Source of the DNA: JAVKDP01 sp040222185
Lineage (GTDB): Bacteria; Bacteroidota; Rhodothermia; Balneolales; Balneolaceae
Reading direction: 5' to 3'
NCBI GenBank assembly: GCA_040222185.1
Contig: JAVKDP010000065.1
Coordinates: 1-64,000, forward strand
DNA length: 64,000 nucleotides
Shown: piece after piece, positions 26,500 to 35,773 of the stretch
How the letters are laid out: each line of letters opens with the position of its first letter
Position numbering within the stretch: position 1 is the first letter of the stretch
Position numbers and translations under genes: made by a program
Notes under the pieces: model-generated
What the model saw: only the letters and a program-made list of their open reading frames with translations
The model's database searches: none
Told to the model about the DNA's origin: nothing

Positions 26500-28128
26500 T
26501 CACATCCTTTCAGGAGCGGTGATTCCCAAAATGGTAAGGCCGTTTTTTAAAACAAGTGCTGTTGTAGAGGCAAGAGCAATACGAGCCTGGGCTAAATCGT
26601 CTTCAACACCCATAATTCTACAGTCATGATAGAATGTTGTGAACGCAGAGCCCACATCATTAAGGTAATTTATTAAACGGTGTGGTTCACGAGCTTTCGC
26701 TGCATTTTGGATCGCTTCAGGGAACTTAAACAGAGTTTTGATAAGTGAAGACTCTGCATCTTTCTGTAGAAGATTTAACTGTACTTCACCCGAGAACGAA
26801 TATTCTTCTTCAGCTTTTCTGAGAATACTGCAAATCCTGGCATGCGCATATTGCAAATAGAAAACGGGGTTCTTATCACCAGCTTCTTTCGCCTGGGCAA
26901 TATCAAACTCGAGGTGTGTATTCGGAGAGCGCATTAAAAAGAAAAAGCGGGTCACATCAGAGCCAACTTCATCCATGAGTTCATCAAGAGTGATGAAGTT
27001 CGCCTTCCTTGTACTCATTTTAAAAGGTTGCCCGTCCTTAACAATGGTTACAAACTGGTATACAATCACATCTATCTGCTCCGGGTTATAACCTAATGCC
27101 GAGATACCAGAAAGCACATCAGGATAGGTAGCGATATGATCTGCGCCGAATACGTCGATACATAAGTCATATCCTCGATCTAGTTTATTAGCATGGTAGG
27201 CAATATCTGGAAGACGATAGGTAGGTTCTCCGGTACTTTTTATTAAAACAGTATCCTTTTCTTTTCCAAACTCTGTAGTCTTAAACCATGTAGCGCCCTC
27301 TGCTTCATAAACCAGCCCTTTTTTCCTTAACCTGGAAACAGTTGAGTCAATATCTCCATTTTCATAAAGGCTATGCTCGTTAAAGAATGAATCCATATGG
27401 ATATTCATTCTCTTTAACGTATTGCTGATATCATTAAAAATTTCTTCTTTAGCCTTTTCTTTGAATGGAACCCAATCGTCTGTTTCAGCTAATTCAGACC
27501 CTTTTTCTTTGATGAGCTCAGCAGCGATGTCTTTTATGTATTCACCTTCGTATCCGCCTTCTGGAAATTGTGAGTCTTTTCCCAGCTGGTCCAGGTACCT
27601 TGCCTGAACGCTTTGGCCGAGTACACGCATTTGTCTTCCGGCATCATTGAAATAATATTCTCGATCTACTTCCGCTCCGGTCCATTCCATTAATCGGGAA
27701 ATGGTATCTCCAAGTACAGCGTTTCGACCATGCCCAACAGTTAGGGGGCCGGTTGGGTTAGCACTTACAAATTCAATCTGAACCTTCTGTCCTTTATTAG
27801 AAGAAGTTTTACCAAAACCGTCACCTATAGATATAATCGAAGCAAGTTCATCAAATAGATAATTATCCGAGAAACGAAAATTAATGAACCCTGGCCCCGC
27901 TATTTCTACAGCGGATACTTTCTTGTCATCATAGCTTAATCCATCTACTATAAGTTGGGCAATTGCTCTTGGGTTATTCCGAAGAGGCTTGGCAAGTAAC
28001 ATGGCTATGTTCGTTGAGACGTCGCCATGACTTTCAATTTTTGGTGCTTCGAGATTGATTCCCGGTATCTCATCCAGTTCAAATTGAGCCAGAGATTGAG
28101 ATATGATTTTTTGAAGATAGTCGTTCAT
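26500..28128 (-). CDS. argS: Arginyl-tRNA synthetase
   Basis: ArgRS charges tRNA-Arg. The HIGH-like motif is in SANPTGPLTVGHGRNAVLGD, and the KMSKS equivalent is FKMSTRKANFITLDEL. The C-terminal DALR anticodon-binding domain (QYAHARICSILRKAEEE... ALVLKNGLTILGI) is complete. At 542 residues it is slightly shorter than E. coli ArgS (577) but shows no broken part. The start MNDYLQKIISQSLAQF fits the N-terminal additional domain. A 118-bp gap separates it from radC upstream. Confidence 0.96.
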   Translation of the reverse strand: MNDYLQKIISQSLAQFELDEIPGINLEAPKIESHGDVSTNIAMLLAKPLRNNPRAIAQLIVDGLSYDDKKVSAVEIAGPGFINFRFSDNYLFDELASIISIGDGFGKTSSNKGQKVQIEFVSANPTGPLTVGHGRNAVLGDTISRLMEWTGAEVDREYYFNDAGRQMRVLGQSVQARYLDQLGKDSQFPEGGYEGEYIKDIAAELIKEKGSELAETDDWVPFKEKAKEEIFNDISNTLKRMNIHMDSFFNEHSLYENGDIDSTVSRLRKKGLVYEAEGATWFKTTEFGKEKDTVLIKSTGEPTYRLPDIAYHANKLDRGYDLCIDVFGADHIATYPDVLSGISALGYNPEQIDVIVYQFVTIVKDGQPFKMSTRKANFITLDELMDEVGSDVTRFFFLMRSPNTHLEFDIAQAKEAGDKNPVFYLQYAHARICSILRKAEEEYSFSGEVQLNLLQKDAESSLIKTLFKFPEAIQNAAKAREPHRLINYLNDVGSAFTTFYHDCRIMGVEDDLAQARIALASTTALVLKNGLTILGITAPERM

Positions 28129-28246
28129 TAAAAGGCATTTCTTAATTCGGAATAAGATAAGAGAGTATCACTTAAGATTTGAAAATTATTCACGAAGAAA
28201 GAAAGCTGTTAATTAGAGAGAACCTTCGATTCCAGAAGTTGAAAAG

Positions 28247-28969
28247 TTAGTTGAAAAGCCCTTCAGACTTCATCGAAACATAATCATAGCCAGCTATAAT
28301 CAAATGATCAACGATTGGCACGCCCAGCAGTTTTCCGGATTCAGAAATTCTTTTTGTAAGTTGAATATCGGCTGACGAAGCCCGGGCATTTCCGGATGGA
28401 TGGTTGTGAATCAAAATAATAGAGTTTGCCTGATTTAATACCGCCTGTCTCATAACTTCCGCAGGCTCAACAATAGTCGCATTGCTCCCTCCTACACTGA
28501 TCTTTTTATATCCAGACAATATCTTTGAATGATTTAGGAATGCTACTACGAAAACCTCTTTGCTTAAATCTCTTAGTTTGGGACCAAAAAAAGCAACGGC
28601 CTCTTCAGGAGTCGTAATTCTTATTTTTTCATCAAGGTCAGCGACCTGGAGTCTTCTGGTAAGTTCAAAAGCCGATTCCAGTGTAATGGCTTTAACTTTT
28701 GCTATGCCTGGAATCACTCGAAGTTCATTCCATTCTTTTTTGATTAAAGAACGTAAACCTCCAAAGTGGTCTAAAAGCATTCGGGAAGTTTCGATCACAT
28801 TCATTTTCTTGCTCCCGGTTCTCAAAAGAATGGCCAGGAGTTCGGAATCAGAAAGTGAACCTGCACCATATTTCATTAATTTTTCTCTTGGTTGGTCATC
28901 GGGACGCATATCTTTTACAGATCGGTTTAAGAAATCGTCGGAGGAAAAGGTTTCGATATCTAGTAGCAT
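28247..28969 (-). CDS. radC: RadC/MPN-domain protein
   Basis: The 240-residue protein has a helix-hairpin-helix-like first half (LMKYGAGSLSDSELLAILLRTG, LRVIPGIAKVKAITLESAFEL) and a JAMM/MPN metal site in the second half, with HNHPSGNARASSADIQLT carrying the H-x-H-x(10)-D ligands. The family is called RadC for historical reasons, but its role in DNA repair is not established. Length is normal. It is flanked by 118- and 150-bp gaps, so it may be monocistronic. Confidence 0.93.
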   Translation of the reverse strand: MLLDIETFSSDDFLNRSVKDMRPDDQPREKLMKYGAGSLSDSELLAILLRTGSKKMNVIETSRMLLDHFGGLRSLIKKEWNELRVIPGIAKVKAITLESAFELTRRLQVADLDEKIRITTPEEAVAFFGPKLRDLSKEVFVVAFLNHSKILSGYKKISVGGSNATIVEPAEVMRQAVLNQANSIILIHNHPSGNARASSADIQLTKRISESGKLLGVPIVDHLIIAGYDYVSMKSEGLFN

Positions 28970-29119
28970 AACTCTTAATTTTTATTCGAGTAAGAGCAAG
29001 CCGAAATGAAATCCTTACAAAATATTTTTCGATGAAGTGAGAATTAACAGAAAGGAATAGGTATTAATTTTACCATAATTGTAACCGCTGAGGCTTCAAC
29101 ATTTCTTGTTTAAATATTC

Positions 29120-30301
29120 CTACTCTCCCCCTCCTAACAGCGGTTCATTGAAGGCGCGGATACTGGAATTAGGTAAACCATCCGGATAGTTCTTTTGGAT
29201 CAGCTTAACAGTATCGATTACAATCTGTAAATGAAGCTCTTTCGAGTTCTGATAAAACTTCTGAGCTGCACCGGTAAGCTTTGGTTTACCGTGTAAGGGC
29301 TTGTCACTTACTGAAAGTAGCGTTGCATGAGGTACCCGATATCGAAATCCGTTTGTTGCTACTGTAGCCGATTCCATATCTATTGCAAGGCTTCGGCTTT
29401 GATGAATTTGCCGGACAGTATGTTTAGTAGAAAATTCCCAGTTTCGGTTAGCTGTTGTAAATACTGTTCCTATTCTATGCTTTAGCCCATGAGCATCGAG
29501 CGCCTCTTTTAGGTAAAGGTTCAACAGGTAATTTGGAATAACCGGGTTACCAATCGGGAATAACTCATCCAATAATTTATCATCGCGGAAGTATCCATTA
29601 GCCAAAACAAAGTCACCAATTTCCTGGTGGTTTCTTAACCCGCCACAGTGCCCAACCATAATCATAGCGTCAGGTCTGAGAACACAAACATGATCGGTAA
29701 TAGTTTTGGCATTAGAAGGCCCAACACCAATATTGATTAGTGTAATTCCCTGGTTGTTAGGAAGTTTAAGGTGGTAAGCAGGCATCTGAACACCATCGCG
29801 TACAGGTTTTATACAATCAGGGTATTTTTCCAGGAAAACCTCAACATGCATTGAGTAGTTGGTAAACAGAATATAGCGCTGGAAATCACAAGGATCAGTA
29901 CCTGTATAATGAGACAGCCGGTCTAAAGAAATATCGGCGCGTTCCGGGCTGAATAAGAACATTTTCTTTTTGGTAAAATCCCATTCTTCCTCGTCTGTAT
30001 GATTTAATAATTCAGGATCGTTTAAAGGAATGATAGGCCGGGATGCTTTGATTTCAATATCAGCATTTTTTGAAAGCAACCGTTTCATCTCTCTCAATAG
30101 ATACCATCTAAATGCCTTGGGCTGTGCTAGCTCTCCCTTTATCCTTGGATTATGGTTCGAATATTCACGGTGAACTACCATTTTGGGATACATCCCATTG
30201 GCATAAATTTCTTCCATTAGATCGCAAGCTTTTTCCGTAGCTTTTGCGAGCTCTTCATCAGAAGAGAATTCGGAATGTACCAAACGCATTGTATCAGGCA
30301 T
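29120..30301 (-). CDS. amn: AMP nucleosidase
   Basis: AMP nucleosidase splits AMP to adenine and ribose-5-phosphate. The N-terminal domain (residues 1-130) matches the AMN-specific region, and the C-terminal part is a nucleoside-phosphorylase fold with GVGPSNAKTITDHV, MVGHCGGLRNHQEIGDFVLANGY (first 20 residues) and IDMESATVATNGF. Length 393 is shorter than E. coli Amn (484). The ATG at 30301 abuts the divergent NUDIX start exactly (CATATG), so any amn promoter must lie inside the NUDIX gene unless the real start is M5 at 30289. Confidence 0.9.
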   Translation of the reverse strand: MPDTMRLVHSEFSSDEELAKATEKACDLMEEIYANGMYPKMVVHREYSNHNPRIKGELAQPKAFRWYLLREMKRLLSKNADIEIKASRPIIPLNDPELLNHTDEEEWDFTKKKMFLFSPERADISLDRLSHYTGTDPCDFQRYILFTNYSMHVEVFLEKYPDCIKPVRDGVQMPAYHLKLPNNQGITLINIGVGPSNAKTITDHVCVLRPDAMIMVGHCGGLRNHQEIGDFVLANGYFRDDKLLDELFPIGNPVIPNYLLNLYLKEALDAHGLKHRIGTVFTTANRNWEFSTKHTVRQIHQSRSLAIDMESATVATNGFRYRVPHATLLSVSDKPLHGKPKLTGAAQKFYQNSKELHLQIVIDTVKLIQKNYPDGLPNSSIRAFNEPLLGGGE

Positions 30302-30868
30302 ATGAGTAAAAAATCAATTAAGTATACGATTGAACCCTGGAAAACCACGGACGAACGGGTTGAATATACGACTAATATCTTCAAGGTTTTAAAAAGAGAC
30401 ATGGAGATAGTTTCAGAGGGTCATAAGGCTACATTTTCTGTTCTTGAAGCTCCGGATTGGATCAATGTAATTGCGTTGACGCCGGAAAACGAAATCGTTT
30501 TAGTTGAACAATACCGATATGGTATCGAAGAGCCTACACTTGAACTCCCGGGCGGAGTTTGTGATCCCGGAGAGGATGCGTTGACTACTTCAAAGAGAGA
30601 GTTGCTAGAAGAAACAGGATATACAGCAAATGAATGGATTAGCCTTGGGAAGGTTAGTTCAAACCCTGCTATCCAAACTAATTACACTCACACATATCTC
30701 GCAAAAGGGTGTACAAAAACGGACGAACAAAAGCTGGATGGAAATGAACGAATAAATGTTCATGTAATGCCCATTATAGAGTTTCTGGATCTTGTTGGTC
30801 GTGGAGAAATCGATCACTCTTTAGTGGTAGCTGCCGTGGCTAAATTTCTATTGAGTGAATTTAGTTAG
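30302..30868 (+). CDS. NUDIX hydrolase (ADP-ribose pyrophosphatase-like)
   Basis: The NUDIX box is complete: GVCDPGEDALTTSKRELLEETG fits G-x5-E-x7-REUxEExGU (written here in two halves: GVCDPGEDALTTSK then RELLEETG). VALTPENEIVLVEQYRYGIEEPTLELP before it is typical of ADP-ribose/ADP-glucose pyrophosphatases. An upstream ATG at 30275 adds nine residues of weak character (MYQTHCIRH), so I place the start at ATG 30302, which gives 188 residues. It is divergent from amn with no gap between start codons. Confidence 0.88.
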   Translation: MSKKSIKYTIEPWKTTDERVEYTTNIFKVLKRDMEIVSEGHKATFSVLEAPDWINVIALTPENEIVLVEQYRYGIEEPTLELPGGVCDPGEDALTTSKRELLEETGYTANEWISLGKVSSNPAIQTNYTHTYLAKGCTKTDEQKLDGNERINVHVMPIIEFLDLVGRGEIDHSLVVAAVAKFLLSEFS

Positions 30869-30883
30869 CTAATACTGAATATG

Positions 30884-31546
30884 CTATTTAAATACATCCC
30901 CATACCAAAAGGTGGAAATATCTGAGGCGACGTCTCTGGCTTTTCTTTTTTCAACTCGAGCGATAAAGAAATAGATAATCATTAAGAAAAATAGAGAACC
31001 AACAGGTATATAATTTCCTGAGTCGAGTAAACTTGGGTTCTCAGATGTAGTTTCAAAGACAGTATTTAAAATGTTTAGCTGTAAGAATACATCAAATACA
31101 GTAAGTATAATAGCTTGTGCTATGTATATTACAAATGCAAAATAAACACCCCATATCTTTCTTCGTAACAAAAGAATTGCACTATAGAAAAAGGTCGCAA
31201 AGATAATTACTTCTAAAAGTATAAAAATGTAACCCTCAATGGATACTTGTCCTTGGAAAATAGCCGCTGTAAACAAAGCTATAAATACAAAACCTCCTAA
31301 AGCCCCAGAAAGTTGACCCAATGAAAAAATAACCAGAGAAAAATCCAAAATATCAGAGCCATCTATTTTGCTTAAAGGAATAAGTTTTTCAGGAACTTCA
31401 CCACGCTCAACTCTTTGCCCGATTTCCTGCTCTAATAAAGCGACTCTATCCGGATACTTAAACTGATTCATATGATTTAACATACCATACAATTCAGAAT
31501 AGCTGTATTGAGAATAATCTTTCATATTTTTAAGTCTTGTTATCAC
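30884..31546 (-). CDS. Hypothetical four-helix membrane protein
   Basis: I do not recognise this protein. The first 60 residues are soluble and charged, with a SYSELYGMLNHMNQFKYPDR segment that resembles short cytoplasmic leads in Bacteroidota membrane proteins. Four hydrophobic segments follow at about 67-95, 100-125, 131-155 and 178-195, and a basic tail (ARVEKRKARDV). An internal Met (M8, MKDYSQ) is an alternative start. It converges on the NUDIX gene with a 15-bp gap and is divergent from osmC with a 16-bp gap, which leaves very little room for promoters. Confidence 0.7.
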   Translation of the reverse strand: MITRLKNMKDYSQYSYSELYGMLNHMNQFKYPDRVALLEQEIGQRVERGEVPEKLIPLSKIDGSDILDFSLVIFSLGQLSGALGGFVFIALFTAAIFQGQVSIEGYIFILLEVIIFATFFYSAILLLRRKIWGVYFAFVIYIAQAIILTVFDVFLQLNILNTVFETTSENPSLLDSGNYIPVGSLFFLMIIYFFIARVEKRKARDVASDISTFWYGDVFK

Positions 31547-31562
31547 AAAGCTTCTATAATAA

Positions 31563-32042
31563 ATGATGAAAGAGCATAAGTATCAAGCTGTAATTACATG
31601 GACGGGAAACCTTGGAAAAGGCACTTCTTCTTACCGGGAATATGAACGGAGCCATTCGATAGAAACAGAAGGTAAAAAAGTAATCGAGGGATCCTCAGAC
31701 CCCGCATTTCGAGGTGATTCTTCAAAACACAACCCCGAAGACCTTTTTCTTTCTTCTATCTCCTCCTGCCATATGTTATGGTTTCTGCATTTGTGTACAG
31801 TTGAGAAAATAGTAGTCACAAATTACATTGATCGGGCTGAGGGGATAATGAAAGAAAATAAAGACGGGAGCGGGTTCTTTGAAGAAGTAACATTAAAGCC
31901 TGAGGTTACTGTTTTAGAGGAACGAATGGCTGAGAAACTGGATTCTTTACATGAGAAGGCTAACAAGATGTGCTTCATTGCAAATTCTTGCAATTTTCCG
32001 ATACATCACAAAGCTACATCAAAAACAGCTCTAGCCTCATAA
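31563..32042 (+). CDS. OsmC-family peroxiredoxin-like protein
   Basis: OsmC proteins reduce organic peroxides. The two redox cysteines are in place: C69 in FLSSISSCHMLWFL and C137 in HEKANKMCFIANS, the latter matching the family's CxxANS-like signature. Length (159) is typical. The start may be either of two tandem ATGs (31563 or 31566). A peroxiredoxin gene follows 32 bp downstream on the same strand, so the two probably form a peroxide-defence operon. Confidence 0.9.
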   Translation: MMKEHKYQAVITWTGNLGKGTSSYREYERSHSIETEGKKVIEGSSDPAFRGDSSKHNPEDLFLSSISSCHMLWFLHLCTVEKIVVTNYIDRAEGIMKENKDGSGFFEEVTLKPEVTVLEERMAEKLDSLHEKANKMCFIANSCNFPIHHKATSKTALAS

Positions 32043-32074
32043 ATACTATTCATTCAAATTATATAGAAAAGATC

Positions 32075-32551
32075 ATGATTAAGACTGGTGCTAAGATAGA
32101 CACGTCATTTACATTAAAAGTAGTAGCAGGAAATGAAGAGAAAGAACTCAATTTCGCTGAGCTATTAGATAAGCCGACAGTTGTTTCGGTTTATATGAAG
32201 AACAATACAGGAAGTTGTGACAGGCAGACGCTAAGCCTGGCGGAAGAATCTGGCTGGTTTACAAAAGAAGGTTACAACCTTTTAGCTATTAGCAAAGATA
32301 CTTGTGGATCACATAAAAGATATGCTACCAAACAAGGGATAAACTATACTTTGGCATCTGATCCTGATTATAAATTTGCCGAAGCAACCGATTCCCTTGT
32401 TGAGAAGAAGATGTATGGAAAGACTTTTGTAGGTCCATCACGTTCAGCCTTTGTTATTGACACAGATGGTACTATTTTGGCAACCATTGAAAAAATTGAC
32501 ACAAAAGAACACGCATCAGAGTTGAAGTCTCTCGTGAGCGGTCTGAAATAA
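32075..32551 (+). CDS. Thioredoxin-fold peroxiredoxin (Bcp/PrxQ-like)
   Basis: Starting at ATG 32075 gives a 158-residue AhpC/TSA-like protein: IDTSFTLKVVAG lead, ELLDKPTVVSVYMKNNTGSCDRQ with the probable peroxidatic Cys, then KDTCGSHKRYATKQGINYTL with a second Cys. Both lie in the positions where Bcp/PrxQ members have theirs, although the TxxC motif is degenerate (TGSC). An upstream ATG at 31970 would extend the protein into the osmC gene and is rejected. The gene is 32 bp after osmC. Confidence 0.85.
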   Translation: MIKTGAKIDTSFTLKVVAGNEEKELNFAELLDKPTVVSVYMKNNTGSCDRQTLSLAEESGWFTKEGYNLLAISKDTCGSHKRYATKQGINYTLASDPDYKFAEATDSLVEKKMYGKTFVGPSRSAFVIDTDGTILATIEKIDTKEHASELKSLVSGLK

Positions 32552-32562
32552 AACTGTTTTAA

Positions 32563-35103
32563 ATGAAAAGTCTTGTAATTGTAGAGTCCCCGACTAAGAC
32601 CAAAACGATAAGTAAATATCTGCCGAAAGGGTATGATGTAGACTCTTCTATGGGGCATATTCGCGATTTACCGTCGTCTGCAAAACTTATTCCCGCCAAA
32701 TATAAAAAGGAGCCCTGGGCTACTTTAGGTATAAATGCAGATGATCGTTACTTCGCAATTTATGTAACTCCGCCTGACAAGAAAAAGATAGTTAAAAGAC
32801 TCAAGGATAAGCTCAAAGATGTAGATGAACTTATACTCGCAACTGATGAGGATCGTGAAGGTGAAGCAATATCCTGGCATTTATTAGAGGTTTTAAAGCC
32901 TAAGGTACCAGTAAAGCGAATGGTTTTCAGAGAGATAACAAAAGAAGCTGTTCAAAATGCATTAGAGAATACCCGTGATATTGATATGAACCTGGTGTTT
33001 GCACAGGAAACCAGAAGGATATTGGATCGGTTAGCAGGTTACACGGTTTCTCCATTATTATGGAAAAAGATTTCTCCGGGCCTTTCAGCAGGTAGAGTTC
33101 AATCAGTTGCTGTAGCATTTTTAGTAGACCGCGAGCGTGAACGTATGAAATTCAGAAGCGGTACCTACTACGATCTTCAGGCCATGCTGCAAAAGCAGGG
33201 TGACAATAATGAGTTCAAAGCCGACCTTACTCATTTAAATAGTAAGCGCATTGCAAGCGGTAAGGATTTTGATGAGAACACAGGGCAACTCAAAAAACCG
33301 GATTCTGTAGTACTGCTGGATGAAGAAAAAGCCAGTGCCCTGGTTACTGACTTAAAAAGCGCAAATTGGGCTGTTACAAATGTTGAGGTTAAGAAACAAA
33401 AACGCAGTCCGGCGCCACCTTTTATTACTTCTACTCTTCAGCAGGAAGCAAACCGTAAATTCAATATGTCGGCTCGTGACACGATGAGTGTTGCACAGAA
33501 GTTATATGAAAAGGGTTTTATTACTTATATGAGAACTGATTCCACAACTCTTTCAAGCCAGGCTATTGATGCAGCGAGAGACGGGATTGCGAGCCAGTAC
33601 GGAGAAGAATACCTATACAGTTCAGTTCGTGCATATAAGAAGTCCGGAAAGGCAGCGCAAGAGGCGCATGAGGCAATCCGCCCATCAGGGTCAAAGTTTA
33701 TTTTACCAGAGAAGTCTGGTTTAAGCGATCGTGAGTTTAAACTTTATGATCTAATTTGGAAACGAACTATAGCCACTCAAATGGCAGATGCTGATCTGGA
33801 GTTCACGGGGGTTACAATTACGGCCACGAACAATGGAACATCCGCAGATTTCAGGGCTAGTGGGAAGAAGATATTATTCCCGGGCTTCTTCAGAGCATAT
33901 GTTGAAGGTAGTGATGATCCTGAGGCAGCTTTAGAGAACCAGGAAAGTTTCCTGCCATCTCTTAGTAATGGAGATGGTACTGATCTTCAAGACCTGAAGT
34001 TCAACTCTCATGAAACGAAACCACCTGCACGATATACAGAGGCAACACTGGTTAAGGAATTGGAAAAAAGAGGTGTTGGCCGCCCGAGTACGTATGCTGC
34101 AGTTATTTCAACTATACAATCCAGGGGATATGTACGAAGTGAAGGAAAAGCACTCGTTCCAACATTTACGGCATTCGCTGTAACAGCACTACTTGAAGAG
34201 CATTTTCCTGAACTGGTAGACAGTGACTTTACCTCAAACCTGGAAGATAAATTAGATGGAGTAGCCAATGGAACTCAGGATCCGGTGAAATACCTGGATG
34301 ATTACTATAAAGGCGATTTCGGTTTAAAAGCTAAAGTAGATCAGCAAGAAGATAAAATTGATCCACAGAAGGCTAAATTACTTGATTTACCACTGGACGG
34401 CCTTGAAGGTATTCAGGTTGCTGTAGGTCGGTTTGGCCCATATGCTAAAATGCAGAAAAACGGAGAAGATGTATCCACTTCGTTACCACAGGATATGGAT
34501 CCAAGTGATGTTACGGTAGAAAAGCTTGAGCAGCTTATCAAGCTTTCAGAAGAAGAGGATAAACCACTAGGCATCCATCCAGAAGATGGACTACCTGTGT
34601 TTTTACTTTCAGGTAGATACGGACCTTATGTTCAGCTTGGCGAAGTAACAGAAGAGAATAAAAAGCCTAAACGTGTTTCTTTACTAAAAGGAATGACTCC
34701 CGAAACCGTTGATTTTGATTTAGCACTCAAGTTGTTAACCCTTCCCAGAAATCTTGGAGAACACCCAGAAGATGGAAAGGTAGTAAAGGCAGGTGTCGGG
34801 CGGTTTGGGCCTTATGTTGTACACGACGGAAAGTTCAAATCCATCCCCAAAGATGATGACGTTCTCACAGTTGATTTAAAAAGAGCGATTGAGCTGTTAG
34901 CCATGAAAGCTGCTCCAAGGAAAAGCTCTGAATTAAAAGACCTTGGGGTTCATCCCGAAAGTGAGCAGCCGATTAAGGTTATGAACGGCCGGTATGGTCC
35001 ATACATCAAATACGGCAAGAAAAATATTGGCCTTCCAAAAGGAACAGAAGCTGAATCAGTTACCATTGAGCAAGCTGTAGAATTAATAGCAGCAAAAGGT
35101 TGA
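32563..35103 (+). CDS. topA: DNA topoisomerase I (type IA)
   Basis: TopA relaxes negative supercoils. The TOPRIM motif DEDREGEA is at 95-102, and the active-site tyrosine is Y322 in FITYMRTDSTTLS. The domain SPGLSAGRVQSVAV and RGVGRPSTYA are also standard. The C-terminus has four Topo_C repeats starting near residues 606, 669, 731 and 794 (for example GRYGPYIKYGKKN), each with a GRxGPY core, and no four-cysteine zinc fingers as in E. coli. It starts 11 bp after the peroxiredoxin gene. Confidence 0.97.
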   Translation: MKSLVIVESPTKTKTISKYLPKGYDVDSSMGHIRDLPSSAKLIPAKYKKEPWATLGINADDRYFAIYVTPPDKKKIVKRLKDKLKDVDELILATDEDREGEAISWHLLEVLKPKVPVKRMVFREITKEAVQNALENTRDIDMNLVFAQETRRILDRLAGYTVSPLLWKKISPGLSAGRVQSVAVAFLVDRERERMKFRSGTYYDLQAMLQKQGDNNEFKADLTHLNSKRIASGKDFDENTGQLKKPDSVVLLDEEKASALVTDLKSANWAVTNVEVKKQKRSPAPPFITSTLQQEANRKFNMSARDTMSVAQKLYEKGFITYMRTDSTTLSSQAIDAARDGIASQYGEEYLYSSVRAYKKSGKAAQEAHEAIRPSGSKFILPEKSGLSDREFKLYDLIWKRTIATQMADADLEFTGVTITATNNGTSADFRASGKKILFPGFFRAYVEGSDDPEAALENQESFLPSLSNGDGTDLQDLKFNSHETKPPARYTEATLVKELEKRGVGRPSTYAAVISTIQSRGYVRSEGKALVPTFTAFAVTALLEEHFPELVDSDFTSNLEDKLDGVANGTQDPVKYLDDYYKGDFGLKAKVDQQEDKIDPQKAKLLDLPLDGLEGIQVAVGRFGPYAKMQKNGEDVSTSLPQDMDPSDVTVEKLEQLIKLSEEEDKPLGIHPEDGLPVFLLSGRYGPYVQLGEVTEENKKPKRVSLLKGMTPETVDFDLALKLLTLPRNLGEHPEDGKVVKAGVGRFGPYVVHDGKFKSIPKDDDVLTVDLKRAIELLAMKAAPRKSSELKDLGVHPESEQPIKVMNGRYGPYIKYGKKNIGLPKGTEAESVTIEQAVELIAAKG

Positions 35104-35194
35104 TCGGTAGTTGACACCACCGCTTCTGGGAAGTATTTTAAATCGACGAAGCAATCTCAGTTCTACTGAGGGCTTAATACATTTTAATACGCTT

Positions 35195-35761
35195 ATGCAA
35201 AAAAGAAGCAGCTTCCATTTTTCCTACCCGCCGAACATCCATGAATTGGATTTGGCAACTATGGTAAATATGTACCGCACCCGGGGAGAGCCTCGTAAAG
35301 CCCCAGCCGGAGAATATATTGCATGTGCACATTCCCAGGATTTACTTCGCGAAGGGAAATGGTGGTTTGGGTTATACTATTCTCAGCAGACATGGGATGC
35401 CTTACTTACTAAAGGGAGTGAAGGCTTTCCTCTTACAGATATTGAGCTCAATGTATTAGGTCAGGTATTTATGAGCGAAGAAGAAGTGCCTCACCGTGAA
35501 TTTATAGAAAAAAGTGCCGGTGCTACTGAGAAACTGGCTTATCTAATCGTGAATGATCTTCGAACCTTTGGGTTTCTTTCTGAGGATGATAGTGGTTTCT
35601 TGAGAATCACACCACGGGGAGAACGGGCATTACATGGTATATCCAGAAGGATTTACGAAAAACGGTTCATGCCCGAGATGATTAATGATACTCCGGTTAC
35701 AGAAGAGCCAAAAATCGAACAAGCTCAAAAGAAAGATAAAGAGCAGACTAGTTTATTTTAG
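35195..35761 (+). CDS. Small winged-helix-like hypothetical protein downstream of topA
   Basis: I do not recognise a named family. ATG 35195 gives 188 residues; a TTG at 35111 would add 28 residues of low-complexity character, so I prefer the ATG. The middle has WWFGLYYSQQTWDALL, EFIEKSAGATEKLAYLIVNDLRTFGFL and a final FLRITPRGERALHG, which is the helix/wing pattern of a winged helix. The tail is charged (EEPKIEQAQKKDKEQTSLF). It follows topA by 91 bp and converges on malic enzyme with a 12-bp gap. Confidence 0.65.
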   Translation: MQKRSSFHFSYPPNIHELDLATMVNMYRTRGEPRKAPAGEYIACAHSQDLLREGKWWFGLYYSQQTWDALLTKGSEGFPLTDIELNVLGQVFMSEEEVPHREFIEKSAGATEKLAYLIVNDLRTFGFLSEDDSGFLRITPRGERALHGISRRIYEKRFMPEMINDTPVTEEPKIEQAQKKDKEQTSLF

Positions 35762-35773
35762 TTCAGGCTCGGT

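Noticed and set aside
29083..29145. Inverted repeat AACCGCTG...CAGCGGTT around the amn stop
   Set aside because: Loop of 47 nt and no T-run; probably chance.
30275..30301. Upstream ATG of the NUDIX ORF
   Set aside because: Extension has no coding character and would overlap the amn start; ATG 30302 fits the family better.
31970..32074. ATG 31970 as start of the peroxiredoxin
   Set aside because: It lies within osmC and adds 35 residues with no family match; ATG 32075 gives a complete peroxiredoxin.
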